DNA from: Amphibacillus sp. MSJ-3
GTDB taxonomy: Bacteria > Bacillota > Bacilli > Bacillales > Amphibacillaceae
DNA: 64,000 bases
NCBI RefSeq assembly: GCF_018919165.1
Contig: NZ_JAHLQM010000003.1
Location: 62,001 to 126,000, forward strand
Direction of reading: 5' to 3'
A model generated the notes under the pieces. That model searched no databases. It was not told where the DNA came from and worked only from the letters and a program-made list of their open reading frames with translations. Within the stretch, counting starts at the first letter, position 1, and every line of letters starts with the position of its first letter. The position numbers and the translations under genes are program-made. This document shows, piece by piece, positions 1-9,012 of this stretch.

Positions 1-1856
1 AATATAATGAAGGACTTGACTTACTTAGCGATGAAGAAGCGAATTTGATAGAAGCTGAAGAAGAATACAAAGCGGGTTTAGCTACTTTTGAAGAAGAATC
101 AGCAGAAGCTCTTGAAGAGATTGAATCAGGTGAAGAGGAAATTGCCGAAGCTCGTGAGGAATTAGCTGAGCTAGAGGAACCGAGCTACTATCCACTGTTA
201 AGAACGGATAATAGCGCTTTCCTAGAGTATGAGGAAAATGCCGCACGACTAAGTGAACTAGCCTCTATCTTCCCGGTAGTCTTTTTTGCGGTAGCAGCAC
301 TAGTAACCTTAACGACAATTACCCGGATGATTGAAGAACAGCGCGGTGAAATTGGTACATTAAAAGCATTGGGTTATCGTAATTGGGAAATTTCAATGAA
401 GTACTATGTCTATGCACTGAGTGCGAGTTTGTTAGGAACAATATTCGGCCTTGTCCTTGGTTATACAGCACTACCACTAATTATCTTTAATGCTTACGGC
501 ATGTTATATGATTTACCTGATCTTATTTTAACCAATTATTGGTCTTACACGCTTATTTCTGCCTCAATCGCATTGCTTTCTACAGTGATCACAGCATGGT
601 TTGTCCTTCGAGTTGATTTGCGAAGCCAACCGGCAGTCTTAATGAGACCAAAGGCGCCGAAGATTGGAAAACGTATATTACTTGAACGAATTACACCCCT
701 ATGGCGTCGATTTGACTTTATTAAAAAGGTCACTGCGCGTAATTTATTTAGATATAAGCAGAGAATGTTGATGACCATTTTGGGTATTTCTGGTTGTGCA
801 GCATTAATTATAGCTGGTTTTGGTGTCAAGGGTGCTGTTGAAGGGTTAATTGATTTGCAATATGGAAAAGTGTTGGACTATAACGCGATGGTGATTCTTG
901 ACGATGAAGCAGGCGAGGATGAGGCAAGTTCATACCAAGCGTTTATTGACCAATATGAGGGAATCGACCAGGACTTATTGGTTTTTCATGAACAGTTTGA
1001 GGCAAAACAAGATGGACTCAAAAGCCAAGATTTAAATGTGTTTGTACCAAAAAGCCCAGAGCAGTTAGAAGATTTTATCCATTTAAGAGATCGTACATCT
1101 GGTGAACCTCATCAATTAAATGATGAGGGCGCAATTGTGACTGAGAAACTAGCGAACTTGTTTGATATTGAACCTGGCGACAAGCTAACACTTGTTGACG
1201 GTGATAATCAGTCTTATCAAGTTGAAATTTCAGCGGTCACCGAAAACTATACTGGACATTACTTATATATGACCGAAGCGGTTTACCGTTCTGAAATAAA
1301 AGATTCACTTGCATACAATGCTAATCTCTTGAAATATGATCGAAATCGTGCTTGGGAAGATGAACTTTTAGAAGGGCTTATGCTTGAAGATCAAGTCGTT
1401 ACGGTATCTGCAAATGCCTTGCAGATTGAATCATTTGATGATTCGATGGCTAGTTTAAATATTGTTGTTGTCGTGCTGATTGTTGCGGCGGCAGGACTCG
1501 CCTTTGTTGTCCTTTACAACTTAACGAATATTAATGTTTCTGAACGTATTCGAGAATTGTCAACGATCAAGGTACTTGGGTTTTATGATAATGAAGTGAC
1601 CATGTATATTTACCGGGAAAATCTAACCCTAACGATTATGGGCATTATAGCAGGTGGGGTTTTTGGGCGCTTATTATTCACTTTTGTCCTTGACACAGTT
1701 TCAATGGATAATATGATGTTTAATCCTGGGCTAGATTGGACCAGTTATTTGTATGCAGCCTTACTGACTTTCTCTTTCTCAACTTTTGTGATGTGGATGA
1801 TGCATCATAAATTGAAGAAAATTGATATGATCGAAGCGTTAAAATCGAACGAATAA
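1..1856 (+). CDS. FtsX-family ABC transporter permease, 5' end outside window
   Basis: The reading frame is open from the first bases, so this is the C-terminal part of a longer permease. The visible part starts with an acidic, Glu/Ala-rich coiled coil (about 60 residues). An FtsX-type membrane domain follows (helices near residues 75-95, 125-150 and 165-190, counted from base 45), with the typical stretch RGEIGTLKALGY. Next come an extracytoplasmic domain of about 200 residues and a second FtsX block of three helices near the C-terminus, with RIRELSTIKVLGF. Two FtsX blocks with a coiled coil between are typical of export or lipoprotein-release ABC permeases whose ATPase is a separate gene, probably just upstream. 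The substrate cannot be told. Confidence 0.85.
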   Translation, partial: YNEGLDLLSDEEANLIEAEEEYKAGLATFEEESAEALEEIESGEEEIAEAREELAELEEPSYYPLLRTDNSAFLEYEENAARLSELASIFPVVFFAVAALVTLTTITRMIEEQRGEIGTLKALGYRNWEISMKYYVYALSASLLGTIFGLVLGYTALPLIIFNAYGMLYDLPDLILTNYWSYTLISASIALLSTVITAWFVLRVDLRSQPAVLMRPKAPKIGKRILLERITPLWRRFDFIKKVTARNLFRYKQRMLMTILGISGCAALIIAGFGVKGAVEGLIDLQYGKVLDYNAMVILDDEAGEDEASSYQAFIDQYEGIDQDLLVFHEQFEAKQDGLKSQDLNVFVPKSPEQLEDFIHLRDRTSGEPHQLNDEGAIVTEKLANLFDIEPGDKLTLVDGDNQSYQVEISAVTENYTGHYLYMTEAVYRSEIKDSLAYNANLLKYDRNRAWEDELLEGLMLEDQVVTVSANALQIESFDDSMASLNIVVVVLIVAAAGLAFVVLYNLTNINVSERIRELSTIKVLGFYDNEVTMYIYRENLTLTIMGIIAGGVFGRLLFTFVLDTVSMDNMMFNPGLDWTSYLYAALLTFSFSTFVMWMMHHKLKKIDMIEALKSNE

Positions 1857-1875
1857 CTTGTTAAGACTTGATTTT

Positions 1876-1909
1876 AAAAAGTATATCCGAACATTGGATA
1901 TACTTTTTT
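1876..1909 (+). terminator. Terminator after the ABC permease
   Basis: An inverted repeat AAGTATATCC / GGATATACTT with a 7-nt loop is followed by a T-run, 20 bases after the permease stop. Confidence 0.85.
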
Positions 1910-1931
1910 GAATAACATTCGTTTTTACCTA

Positions 1932-1960
1932 TTGACGTTTTGTTTTTTTCTTAGTAGAAT
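1932..1960 (+). promoter_or_regulatory. SigA-type promoter for the purine permease
   Basis: TTGACG and TAGAAT are separated by 17 bases, about 35 bases ahead of the riboswitch aptamer. Confidence 0.7.
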
Positions 1961-1991
1961 GAAGCATGTAATTAAATAAATCGATCTAAAT

Positions 1992-2060
1992 TCGTCGTAT
2001 AATCTTGAGGATATGGCTCTGGAGTTTCTACCGACCACCGTAAATGGTCTGTCTACGCAG
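1992..2060 (+). promoter_or_regulatory. Purine riboswitch, guanine class
   Basis: The conserved core is present in order: GTATAATC, GGATATGG, AGTTTCTACC, CCGTAAA. P3 is GACCA/TGGTC around CCGTAAA, and P1 closes CGTA/TACG. The junction reads GTCTACG, placing C at the specificity position (C74 in B. subtilis xpt numbering), which is the guanine/hypoxanthine type; adenine riboswitches carry U. It lies between a promoter and a terminator ahead of a purine permease, as for pbuG in B. subtilis. Confidence 0.93.
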
Positions 2061-2121
2061 AAGAATAGAAGAAATAGCTTTTATATTATTTTTTAACTAT
2101 TATCTTCTTCTGATAAGCTAG

Positions 2122-2159
2122 ACACACTCAAGTTTATTCGCCTAGGGTGTGTTTTTTTT
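2122..2159 (+). terminator. Riboswitch-controlled terminator ahead of pbuG
   Basis: ACACACTC pairs with GGGTGTGT and is followed by eight T. It sits between the aptamer and the permease start, so purine binding should favour termination. Confidence 0.85.
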
Positions 2160-2192
2160 GCGACGAAAATCTAGAAGGGAAGAGGAAAAAAG

Positions 2193-3491
2193 ATGATAAA
2201 AGAGTTTTTCAAGCTAGATGAGTTGGGGACAAATATTAAAACGGAGTTTACTGCTGGCTTAACGACGTTTTTAGCAATGGCATATATTTTATTTGTTAAC
2301 CCGCAAATATTAGGTGCGGCTGGAATGGATGAAGGGGCTGTTTATACGGCTACTGCTCTATCTGCGGTCATCGGAACCCTGATGATGGGTATACTGGCGA
2401 ATTATCCAGTGGCATTAGCACCGGGTATGGGCGTGAATGCATTTTTTGCTTATACTGTAGTTATTGGTTATGGCATTCCGTGGGAGACAGCATTAACAGC
2501 TGTATTAGTATCAGGTGTCCTTTTCCTATTAATCTCTGCTTCTGGTGTACGTGAGAAAATTATCAATAGTATACCAGCAACCTTGAAGTTAGCTGTCGGT
2601 TCAGGAATTGGATTATTTATTGCTTTTATAGGTTTTAAAAATGTTGGAATTATTGTTGCTGATGAAGGGAATTTGATTGCACTTGGTGATTTAACAAACG
2701 GTGCTACAGCCTTAGCTATTTTCGGTCTAATTGTAACGGTTATTTTGACTACATTGAAGGTTAATGGTGGCGTCTTTTATGGAATGATCATTACAGCGAT
2801 TGTTGGAATTATCTTTGGAGAAATTAATTTACCAACTGCTGTTTTTTCTAGTGTTCCTAGTCTTGCACCTACATTTGGAAAAGCCTTTCTTAATATAGGA
2901 GATATATTTACTTGGCAAATGGCCGGCGTTATTTTAACCTTTTTATTTGTGGACTTTTTTGATACAGCAGGTACATTAGTGGCTGTTGCGAATAAGGCAG
3001 GATTAATGAAAGATAATGAGTTACCTCGTGCTGGGAAAGCTTTACTTGCAGATTCAACAGCAACTGTAGCAGGTGCTGCCTTAGGAACTTCAACAGTAAC
3101 TTCTTTCGTCGAATCTGCTACTGGTGTTGGTGCAGGTGGTCGAACAGGATTAACTTCAGTATTTACAGCATTATTCTTTGCTTTAGCTTTGTTTTTCTCA
3201 CCTTTACTAGATGTTGTGACATCATCAGTAACAGCTCCTGCTTTGATTATTGTTGGTGTGATGATGGCTTCAAGCCTTAAAGACATTGAATGGGACAAGT
3301 TTGAAGTTGCTGTGCCAGCCTTTTTAACGGTACTTATTATGCCGTTATCCGGAAGTATTGCAACAGGTATCGCAGTCGGCTTTACATTCTACCCAATCAC
3401 AATGCTAACAAGTGGTAAAGGGAAAGATATTCACCCGATCATGTGGGCTCTATCTTTAGTATTTGTTCTTTACTTAATCTTCTTATCATAA
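2193..3491 (+). CDS. pbuG: Guanine/hypoxanthine permease, NCS2/AzgA family
   Basis: This 432-residue polytopic membrane protein belongs to the PbuG/AzgA branch of nucleobase:cation symporters. The N-terminal block (TEFTAGLTTFLAMAYILFVNP) and the motif ALAPGMGVNAFF near residue 75 are typical. DFFDTAGTLVAVA near residue 255 and the TSTVTSFVESATGVGAGGRTGL block near 305 are also family signatures. It imports guanine and hypoxanthine for salvage. The guanine riboswitch upstream and the purine biosynthesis genes downstream support the substrate. GGAAGAGG precedes the ATG. B. subtilis pbuG has the same position ahead of the pur operon. Confidence 0.92.
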   Translation: MIKEFFKLDELGTNIKTEFTAGLTTFLAMAYILFVNPQILGAAGMDEGAVYTATALSAVIGTLMMGILANYPVALAPGMGVNAFFAYTVVIGYGIPWETALTAVLVSGVLFLLISASGVREKIINSIPATLKLAVGSGIGLFIAFIGFKNVGIIVADEGNLIALGDLTNGATALAIFGLIVTVILTTLKVNGGVFYGMIITAIVGIIFGEINLPTAVFSSVPSLAPTFGKAFLNIGDIFTWQMAGVILTFLFVDFFDTAGTLVAVANKAGLMKDNELPRAGKALLADSTATVAGAALGTSTVTSFVESATGVGAGGRTGLTSVFTALFFALALFFSPLLDVVTSSVTAPALIIVGVMMASSLKDIEWDKFEVAVPAFLTVLIMPLSGSIATGIAVGFTFYPITMLTSGKGKDIHPIMWALSLVFVLYLIFLS

Positions 3492-3505
3492 TTTAATTAG
3501 GCTTT

Positions 3506-3541
3506 AAAAGCGTGTCTTCGAAAGAGTGACACGCTTTTTTT
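3506..3541 (+). terminator. Terminator after pbuG
   Basis: AAAAGCGTGTC pairs with GACACGCTTTT and is followed by T's, 15 bases after the pbuG stop. Confidence 0.88.
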
Positions 3542-3587
3542 GATCGAAATTTTTGCTTGCAGACTTATCATAGTTGCTTAGATGCCT

Positions 3588-3617
3588 TTGCTAGATTAGG
3601 TATTTTTGTGGTACGAT
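3588..3617 (+). promoter_or_regulatory. Possible promoter for the NETI gene
   Basis: TTGCTA and TACGAT are separated by 18 bases, about 100 bases ahead of the gene. The boxes are imperfect, so this is tentative. Confidence 0.35.
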
Positions 3618-3713
3618 CCCTCCTAGGTGAAGCTTTGCCTTGCTGCTGGTTAACTGACTGTAAGATCCTCTGCCTTAATTATAGAAGGATATATAAATGG
3701 AGGGTGGGTTAAA

Positions 3714-4004
3714 ATGATTAAGAAAGGGGGAATAAAAATAGTGTCAAACAAGTCAAAACAGAAGTTGCGTAAACAAAGCCAGGGGCGGACTCAGACCTCT
3801 AATCCGAATAAAAAGAAATTTGAACGGCGGGAGAACGAAACGATCGACCAATGTCTAGACCGCATTCGAAATTCTGGTTATACCCCAGTTAAACGAATAG
3901 AAAAACCTGTTTTTAAAGAAATGATTGAAAATGGTGAAAAAAGCATCATTCCAAATGGTCAACAAACAATTTTTGAAGGAATATTGAACAAATCCGAACG
4001 ATAA
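3714..4004 (+). CDS. yebG: NETI-motif small basic protein (YebG-like)
   Basis: This small basic protein has a Lys/Arg/Gln-rich N-terminus of about 35 residues, then NETIDQCLDRI near residue 44 and GYTPVKRIEKPVFKE. These mark the uncharacterised NETI family. In B. subtilis the homologue YebG sits directly before purE, as here. Two starts are possible. ATG 3714 has GGAGGGTG seven bases upstream (96 aa). GTG 3741 has AAAGGGGG ten bases upstream and would give an 87-aa protein beginning MSNKSKQ, closer to relatives as I recall them. The function is unknown; the charge suggests nucleic acid binding, which is only inference. Confidence 0.8.
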   Translation: MIKKGGIKIVSNKSKQKLRKQSQGRTQTSNPNKKKFERRENETIDQCLDRIRNSGYTPVKRIEKPVFKEMIENGEKSIIPNGQQTIFEGILNKSER

Positions 4005-4035
4005 TCTAATAAAATGATATAATGTTCGAATTTCA

Positions 4036-4064
4036 TTGACTACTTGATGAAAACTTGCTATGAT
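4036..4064 (+). promoter_or_regulatory. Promoter of the pur operon
   Basis: TTGACT and TATGAT are separated by exactly 17 bases, with the start point expected near 4071, about 30 bases ahead of the aptamer. PurR control, known in B. subtilis, is plausible but I did not verify PurBoxes. Confidence 0.75.
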
Positions 4065-4100
4065 ACAAGAGTGAAATAAATGATAATTATATCAATGAAC

Positions 4101-4165
4101 CTCATATAAATTTGAGAATATGGCTCAAAAGTTTCTACCCGTTACCGTAAATAACGGACTATGAG
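4101..4165 (+). promoter_or_regulatory. Purine riboswitch of the pur operon, guanine class
   Basis: P1 pairs CTCATA with TATGAG, P2 pairs TTTGAG with CTCAAA around AATATGG, and P3 pairs CCGTTA with TAACGG around CCGTAAA. The core AGTTTCTACC is intact. The junction GGACTATG puts C at the specificity position, so guanine or hypoxanthine is the expected ligand. The first loop reads AATATGG instead of the common GATATGG. Confidence 0.93.
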
Positions 4166-4173
4166 GGAAGATG

Positions 4174-4209
4174 GAACAAACTGATCCGATTATTTTTAGG
4201 ATCTTGTTC
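4174..4209 (+). promoter_or_regulatory. Leader hairpin between aptamer and terminator
   Basis: GAACAA and GATCC pair with GGATC and TTGTTC across a small asymmetric bulge. The next T-run begins only about 13 bases later, so it is a weak terminator at best. It may be part of the expression platform or a second attenuator. Confidence 0.45.
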
Positions 4210-4315
4210 GGATATTGCCTAGCTTTTTTTGATTAGGGACTTGCTCTTATATGATTTTGTTTTATTTAGCAATGTCTTTTTCAAAATGATCTTGGTGATC
4301 GGTTTAAGCATGCTA

Positions 4316-4361
4316 CCTATTCATCTTCTCTCTTAGTATGGGAGAGGTGGATAGGTTTTTT
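4316..4361 (+). terminator. Attenuator terminator ahead of purE
   Basis: A 16-bp stem with one mismatch and several G-T pairs (from CCTATTCATC to GGTGGATAGG) is followed by six T. It ends about 45 bases before the purE start and is the best candidate for the riboswitch-controlled terminator. Confidence 0.85.
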
Positions 4362-4404
4362 GATTTGTTGGGCTAGAAAAATGGCAAAGGAAAAGAGGGA
4401 GTGT

Positions 4405-4896
4405 ATGGTTCAAGTAGGTGTAATTATGGGAAGCATTTCAGATTGGAAAACGATGTCGCATGCGTGTCGTGTTTTAGATGATTTAGAAGTGGGTTATGAA
4501 AAAGAAGTGATTTCTGCGCATCGTACCCCTGAGGATATGTTTACTTACGCTGAGTCTGCACGTGAGCGAGGGATAAAGGTTATTATAGCTGGTGCTGGTG
4601 GGGCGGCACATTTACCAGGAATGGTGGCCGCTAAAACGATTCTCCCCGTTATCGGTGTACCTGTTCAATCAAAGGCGCTCAATGGGCTAGATTCTTTACT
4701 CTCAATTGTTCAAATGCCAGCTGGTGTTCCTGTTGCAACTGTAGCAATAGGTGAAGCCGGAGCTAAGAATGCAGGGCTACTTGCTGCGCAAATTATGGCA
4801 ACAAGCGATGTTGAACTGGCTAATAAATTAATCGCATACCAAGAACAATTATCTGATCATGTGGCGGAAATGAGGGATCAGCTTGCCAAAGAGTAA
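4405..4896 (+). CDS. purE: N5-carboxyaminoimidazole ribonucleotide mutase
   Basis: PurE moves the carboxyl group of N5-CAIR to carbon to give CAIR. The sequence shows [10 protein letters not shown] near the N-terminus, [21 protein letters not shown] and [22 protein letters not shown], all class I PurE signatures. ATG 4405, with GAGG six bases upstream, gives 163 residues, the usual length. In-frame upstream starts (4360, 4381) lack a ribosome site. It is the first gene of the operon and overlaps purK by 14 bases. Confidence 0.96.
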   Translation: MVQVGVIMGSISDWKTMSHACRVLDDLEVGYEKEVISAHRTPEDMFTYAESARERGIKVIIAGAGGAAHLPGMVAAKTILPVIGVPVQSKALNGLDSLLSIVQMPAGVPVATVAIGEAGAKNAGLLAAQIMATSDVELANKLIAYQEQLSDHVAEMRDQLAKE

Positions 4897-6004
4897 ATTA
4901 CTATTTGGAAAAACAATAGGGATCATTGGTGGTGGTCAGCTTGGCCGGATGATGGCGACTACAGCTAGACATATGGGATATCGTCTAGTCGTCTTAGACC
5001 CTACACCCAATTGTCCTGCTGGTCAACTAGCTGATCAGCAAATTGTTGCTTCATACGATGATATGGGGGCGATTAAGCAGTTAGCTTCCGTTGCCGATGT
5101 GGTCACTTATGAATTTGAGAATGTCGATTTTAAAGCTGCACAATATTTAGCGGAAATTGGACTTCTGCCACAGGGCACAAAGGCACTTGAAATGACTCAG
5201 GATCGTGAAAAGGAGAAAGGTCTGCTTAAATCAATTAATCAACCTATCGCTTCTTATCAAATTGTCCACGATATGAATGACTTAAAGCGGGCAAGTGAAG
5301 CAATTGGTTATCCGGCAGTTGTCAAAACATGCCGAGGGGGTTATGACGGCAAAGGACAACTTACTCTTCATTCAGGGGCTGATCTTGTTGAAGTAGATGA
5401 AAGATTAAAGAACAAGGATCGATTGATTTATGAAGAATTTTTAAACTTTGATTGTGAAATCTCAGTTGTTTTTACACGCTCAGTAACAGGGGAAATGATT
5501 TACTTCCCAATTGCTGAGAACCAGCATCGTGATCATATTTTACATCTGACAATTGTTCCGGCTCGTGTAAGCCAAAAGGTCATTGAGCAGGCGAAAGAAG
5601 CTGCAAGAGTAATTGCGGAAGCGATCGATGTTGTTGGAACATTTACAATTGAGCTTTTTGTTAAGGGAGAAGAGATCTTTATTAATGAACTGGCACCACG
5701 GCCACATAATTCCGGCCATTTTACGATTGAAGCGTGTAATATTTCACAGTTCGAGCAACATATTCGTGCGCTTTGTCAATTACCACTTATGCCAGTTATA
5801 TTCCATGGTGGAGCAGTAATGATTAACTTACTTGGCGATAATCTTGAGGATTACTTTGCCAAAGTCGATCAGTTAGAACGAGCACATATTCATATGTATG
5901 GCAAGGATCAAATACAGCTGAAACGAAAAATGGGGCATTTAACTTTTGTTGACTCAGATCGTGATCAACTTCTTGCGACATTAAAAGATCGACAACTGAT
6001 TTAG
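4883..6004 (+). CDS. purK: N5-carboxyaminoimidazole ribonucleotide synthase
   Basis: PurK is an ATP-grasp enzyme that carboxylates AIR with bicarbonate and ATP to give N5-CAIR, the substrate of PurE. The glycine-rich start [13 protein letters not shown], the ATP-grasp part around [17 protein letters not shown], and [18 protein letters not shown] near the C-terminus identify it. The start is TTG 4883, with GAGGGA seven bases upstream inside purE. Translational coupling to purE is likely. Confidence 0.95.
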   Translation: MPKSKLLFGKTIGIIGGGQLGRMMATTARHMGYRLVVLDPTPNCPAGQLADQQIVASYDDMGAIKQLASVADVVTYEFENVDFKAAQYLAEIGLLPQGTKALEMTQDREKEKGLLKSINQPIASYQIVHDMNDLKRASEAIGYPAVVKTCRGGYDGKGQLTLHSGADLVEVDERLKNKDRLIYEEFLNFDCEISVVFTRSVTGEMIYFPIAENQHRDHILHLTIVPARVSQKVIEQAKEAARVIAEAIDVVGTFTIELFVKGEEIFINELAPRPHNSGHFTIEACNISQFEQHIRALCQLPLMPVIFHGGAVMINLLGDNLEDYFAKVDQLERAHIHMYGKDQIQLKRKMGHLTFVDSDRDQLLATLKDRQLI

Positions 6005-6016
6005 GGGGATATAGAG

Positions 6017-7312
6017 ATGATTGAACGTTATACCCGCCCAGAAATGGGTGCGATTTGGACTGAAGAAAATAAGTACAAGGCCTGGTTAGAAGTAGAAATC
6101 CTAGCTTGTGAAGCTTGGAGTGAACTTGGTGTTATTCCAAAAGCTGATGTAAAAAGATTACGTGAAAAAGCAGCTTTCGACATCGATCGAATTTTAGAGA
6201 TCGAGCAGGAAACACGTCATGATGTTGTTGCCTTTACTCGGGCTGTTTCCGAGAGTTTAGGTGAAGAGAAGAAGTGGGTTCATTATGGTTTAACTTCGAC
6301 AGATGTTGTTGATACAGCACTATCTTATCTTTTAAAACAGGCGAATACAATTATTCGTAGCGATATTGAACGGTTTATTGAAATTTTAAAAAATAAAGCG
6401 ATTGAACATAAACATACAGTCATGATGGGACGTACACATGGTGTTCACGCAGAGCCAACGACTTTTGGATTGAAAATGGCCCTTTGGTATGAAGAAATGA
6501 AACGAAACCTTGACCGCTTTAATGCAGCGGCTGATGTCATTGAAACGGGTAAAATCTCTGGTGCGGTAGGAACTTATGCTAATATCGATCCGAAAGTTGA
6601 AGCCTATGTCTGTGAACAATTAGGACTTAAACCAGCACCCGTTTCCACCCAAACCTTGCAACGTGATCGCCATGCCCAGTATCTATCTGCATTGGCGCTT
6701 ATCGCGACATCAATTGAAAAATTCGCGACTGAGATTCGCGGTTTACAAAAGACAGAAACGAGAGAAGTAGAGGAATTCTTTGCGAAGGGACAAAAAGGCT
6801 CATCCGCCATGCCTCATAAACGGAATCCAATTGGTTCTGAGAATATGTCAGGAATGGCTCGAGTTGTTCGTGGTTACATGATCACTGCTTATGAAAATGT
6901 TTCATTATGGCATGAACGTGATATTTCACATTCATCGGCAGAACGGATTATCTTACCAGATGCTACGATTACATTGAACTATATGTTAAATCGTTTTAGC
7001 AATATCGTTAAAAATCTGACTGTTTTTCCTGAAAATATGAAAAGAAATATTGACCGAACACATGGCGTTATTTTCTCACAACGTGTTCTATTATCGTTAA
7101 TTGATCAAGGGATGAGTCGAGAAGAAGCCTACGATCTTGTTCAACCAAATGCGATGAAGGCATGGGAAACAGAAACACATTTTAGAGCTTTAATCGAGCA
7201 AGAACCTCGAATTACGGATGTCCTAACTAAGGCAGATCTAGATGATTGCTTTGATTACACATATCATTTGAAAAATGTTGATCAAATTTTTGAGAAGATT
7301 GGTTTAATTTAA
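6017..7312 (+). CDS. purB: Adenylosuccinate lyase
   Basis: PurB releases fumarate from SAICAR and from adenylosuccinate, so it acts in IMP synthesis and in AMP synthesis. The fumarase/ASL signature [16 protein letters not shown] lies near residue 263; TSTDVVDTA near 93 and [14 protein letters not shown] near 138 are the other active-site blocks. At 431 residues it matches B. subtilis PurB in size. The start follows purK by 12 bases with AGGGGG upstream. Confidence 0.96.
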   Translation: MIERYTRPEMGAIWTEENKYKAWLEVEILACEAWSELGVIPKADVKRLREKAAFDIDRILEIEQETRHDVVAFTRAVSESLGEEKKWVHYGLTSTDVVDTALSYLLKQANTIIRSDIERFIEILKNKAIEHKHTVMMGRTHGVHAEPTTFGLKMALWYEEMKRNLDRFNAAADVIETGKISGAVGTYANIDPKVEAYVCEQLGLKPAPVSTQTLQRDRHAQYLSALALIATSIEKFATEIRGLQKTETREVEEFFAKGQKGSSAMPHKRNPIGSENMSGMARVVRGYMITAYENVSLWHERDISHSSAERIILPDATITLNYMLNRFSNIVKNLTVFPENMKRNIDRTHGVIFSQRVLLSLIDQGMSREEAYDLVQPNAMKAWETETHFRALIEQEPRITDVLTKADLDDCFDYTYHLKNVDQIFEKIGLI

Positions 7313-7322
7313 TCAACTTACA

Positions 7323-7349
7323 GGCAGTAGCTATTCATTAGTTACTGCC
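7323..7349 (+). other. Intercistronic hairpin between purB and purC
   Basis: GGCAGTAGCTA pairs with TAGTTACTGCC around a 5-nt loop: 11 bp with one G-T pair and no T-run. It lies in the only sizeable gap of the early operon. It could protect a processed mRNA end or weaken read-through; nothing shows it is a terminator. Confidence 0.55.
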
Positions 7350-7379
7350 CTACATACAACATACAAGGGGTGGATCTAA

Positions 7380-8090
7380 GTGAAAAAAGAACTCTTATAT
7401 GAGGGAAAAGCCAAACGGGTTTATTTAACGGATCAACCAAACCAGCTTATTTTAGCCTATAAAAATGAGGCAACGGCTTTTAATGGCAAAAAGAAAGCAA
7501 AGATTCTTGGAAAAGGACGCTTTAATAACTTAATTTCAGCCTACCTTTTTCAATATTTAGCTGAACATAAGGTTAGCAGTCACTTTATTAAGCAACTTAA
7601 CGAGGAAGAGCAACTGGTGGAACGGACTGAGATTATTCCACTTGAGGTCGTTGTTCGAAATCTAGCAACAGGAAGTATTGTTCAACGTTTAGGGCTGAAG
7701 GAAAAGACAGTTTTCCAACCTGCCTTAGTCGAATTATATTTTAAAGATGATTCACTAGATGATCCAATAATCAATGATCAACATGCTTTACTATTAACTG
7801 ATTTAACAGAAGAGGAACTAGATTTAATTAAAGGTACTGCCTTAAGCATTAATCAAATCCTCCAACCTCTTTTTGAAAAAGCAGCTGTTAGATTAGTAGA
7901 TTTTAAATTAGAATTTGGTCGCAACCAGGATGGGGATATTATTTTGGCTGATGAGATTTCGCCGGATACATGTCGATTCTGGGATATGGCAACAAACGAA
8001 CGATTAGATAAGGATGTTTTTCGTCAAGATACAGGTGATTTACTCACCGTTTATCAAGAGATATTAAATCGACTGGAGGCTATCAAATGA
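7380..8090 (+). CDS. purC: SAICAR synthetase
   Basis: PurC condenses CAIR with aspartate using ATP to give SAICAR. The opening LLYEGKAKRVY, the block TEIIPLEVVVRNLATGS near residue 85 and DEISPDTCRFWD near 190 are family signatures. The start is GTG 7380, with AAGGGGTGG upstream. The length of 236 residues is normal. The end overlaps purS by four bases (ATGA). Confidence 0.96.
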   Translation: MKKELLYEGKAKRVYLTDQPNQLILAYKNEATAFNGKKKAKILGKGRFNNLISAYLFQYLAEHKVSSHFIKQLNEEEQLVERTEIIPLEVVVRNLATGSIVQRLGLKEKTVFQPALVELYFKDDSLDDPIINDQHALLLTDLTEEELDLIKGTALSINQILQPLFEKAAVRLVDFKLEFGRNQDGDIILADEISPDTCRFWDMATNERLDKDVFRQDTGDLLTVYQEILNRLEAIK

Positions 8091-8338
8091 TTAAGGCAAA
8101 TGTTTACATTAAGTTAAAAAAAGGTGTACTTGATTCTCAAGGGAAAGCAGTACAAGAATTAGTCAATGGTTCTGAAATTGATCATGTTGAAAATGTTCGA
8201 GTTGGGAAGCTGATAGAATTAACTTTTGCTAACCGTGAAAATATTAACGAACAAGTGGAAAAGCTTTGTCAAGAGCTACTCGTCAATTACGAAATGGAGG
8301 ATTATAGCTATACAATAGAGGAGTGTGGGGACGAGTGA
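8087..8338 (+). CDS. purS: FGAM synthase subunit PurS
   Basis: PurS is the small (83-aa) structural subunit of the three-part FGAM synthase of Gram-positive bacteria; it holds PurQ on PurL and helps pass ammonia between active sites. The sequence begins MIKANVYIKLKKGVLDSQGKAV and keeps the pattern VRVGKLIEL. It overlaps purC by four bases and purQ by four (GTGA), as expected for coupled subunits. Confidence 0.95.
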   Translation: MIKANVYIKLKKGVLDSQGKAVQELVNGSEIDHVENVRVGKLIELTFANRENINEQVEKLCQELLVNYEMEDYSYTIEECGDE

Positions 8339-9012
8339 AATGTGCAGCGATTATTTTTCCAGGCTCAAGTCATGATTTGTATGAGATGGTTAAGGAATGT
8401 CTTAACCTAGATGTTGATCTTGTTTGGTATAAGGATACGAATCTAGATCACTATGACTTGCTCCTACTATCCGGAGGCTTTTCCTATGGTGATTATTTAA
8501 GACCCGGGGCACTAGCTGCTCGAACAGAAATCCTAGCACAAATTTGTGAAAAAGCCGCTCAAGGTACACCTATACTTGCGATTGGTAATGGATTTCAAAT
8601 TTTGCTTGAAGCGGGTCTTTTGCCAGGAGCAATGTTAATAAATGAGGATATCAATTTTATTTGCCAGAATAAGAATCTGATTGTTCGCAATAATCAAACT
8701 TTTTTCACAACAGCATATGATCAAAATGAAGTCATTTCGATTCCAATTGCTCATGGGGAAGGATGTTATTATTGTGACGATCAAACGCTAGCTCAATTAG
8801 AAAAAAATAATCAGATTGTCTTTACTTATCAAGATAACCCAAATGGTTCAGTTGGAAATATTGCTGGGATTGTAAATGAACAAGGGAATATCCTCGGTAT
8901 GATGCCACATCCGGAACGGGCGCTTGAAACGATTTTAGGAAGTGAAGATGGCCTGCGACTATTTCAATCAATGATAACTAACTGGAGGGAAAAACATGTC
9001 ACAAATGCTTGA
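8335..9012 (+). CDS. purQ: FGAM synthase glutaminase subunit PurQ, nucleophile Cys replaced by Gly
   Basis: PurQ normally hydrolyses glutamine and feeds ammonia to PurL. The fold is clear: [15 protein letters not shown] near residue 47, IPIAHGEG near 136 and [10 protein letters not shown] near 189 with His192 and Glu194 of the triad. However the nucleophile elbow, normally G-V-C-N-G-F-Q, reads A-I-G-N-G-F-Q: residue 84, codon GGT at 8584-8586, is Gly. YLRCGA of relatives is YLRPGA here, and the N-terminal SNCD is SSHD. All else is intact, so this is not a decayed gene. It should lack glutaminase activity and may serve only as a scaffold, with PurL using free ammonia. GTG 8335 gives MKCAAII, matching relatives better than GTG 8323. 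Confidence 0.93.
   Translation: MKCAAIIFPGSSHDLYEMVKECLNLDVDLVWYKDTNLDHYDLLLLSGGFSYGDYLRPGALAARTEILAQICEKAAQGTPILAIGNGFQILLEAGLLPGAMLINEDINFICQNKNLIVRNNQTFFTTAYDQNEVISIPIAHGEGCYYCDDQTLAQLEKNNQIVFTYQDNPNGSVGNIAGIVNEQGNILGMMPHPERALETILGSEDGLRLFQSMITNWREKHVTNA

Noticed and set aside
2777-3298. Minus-strand 173-codon frame inside pbuG
   Set aside because: It is the complement of a clear permease gene and has low-complexity composition.
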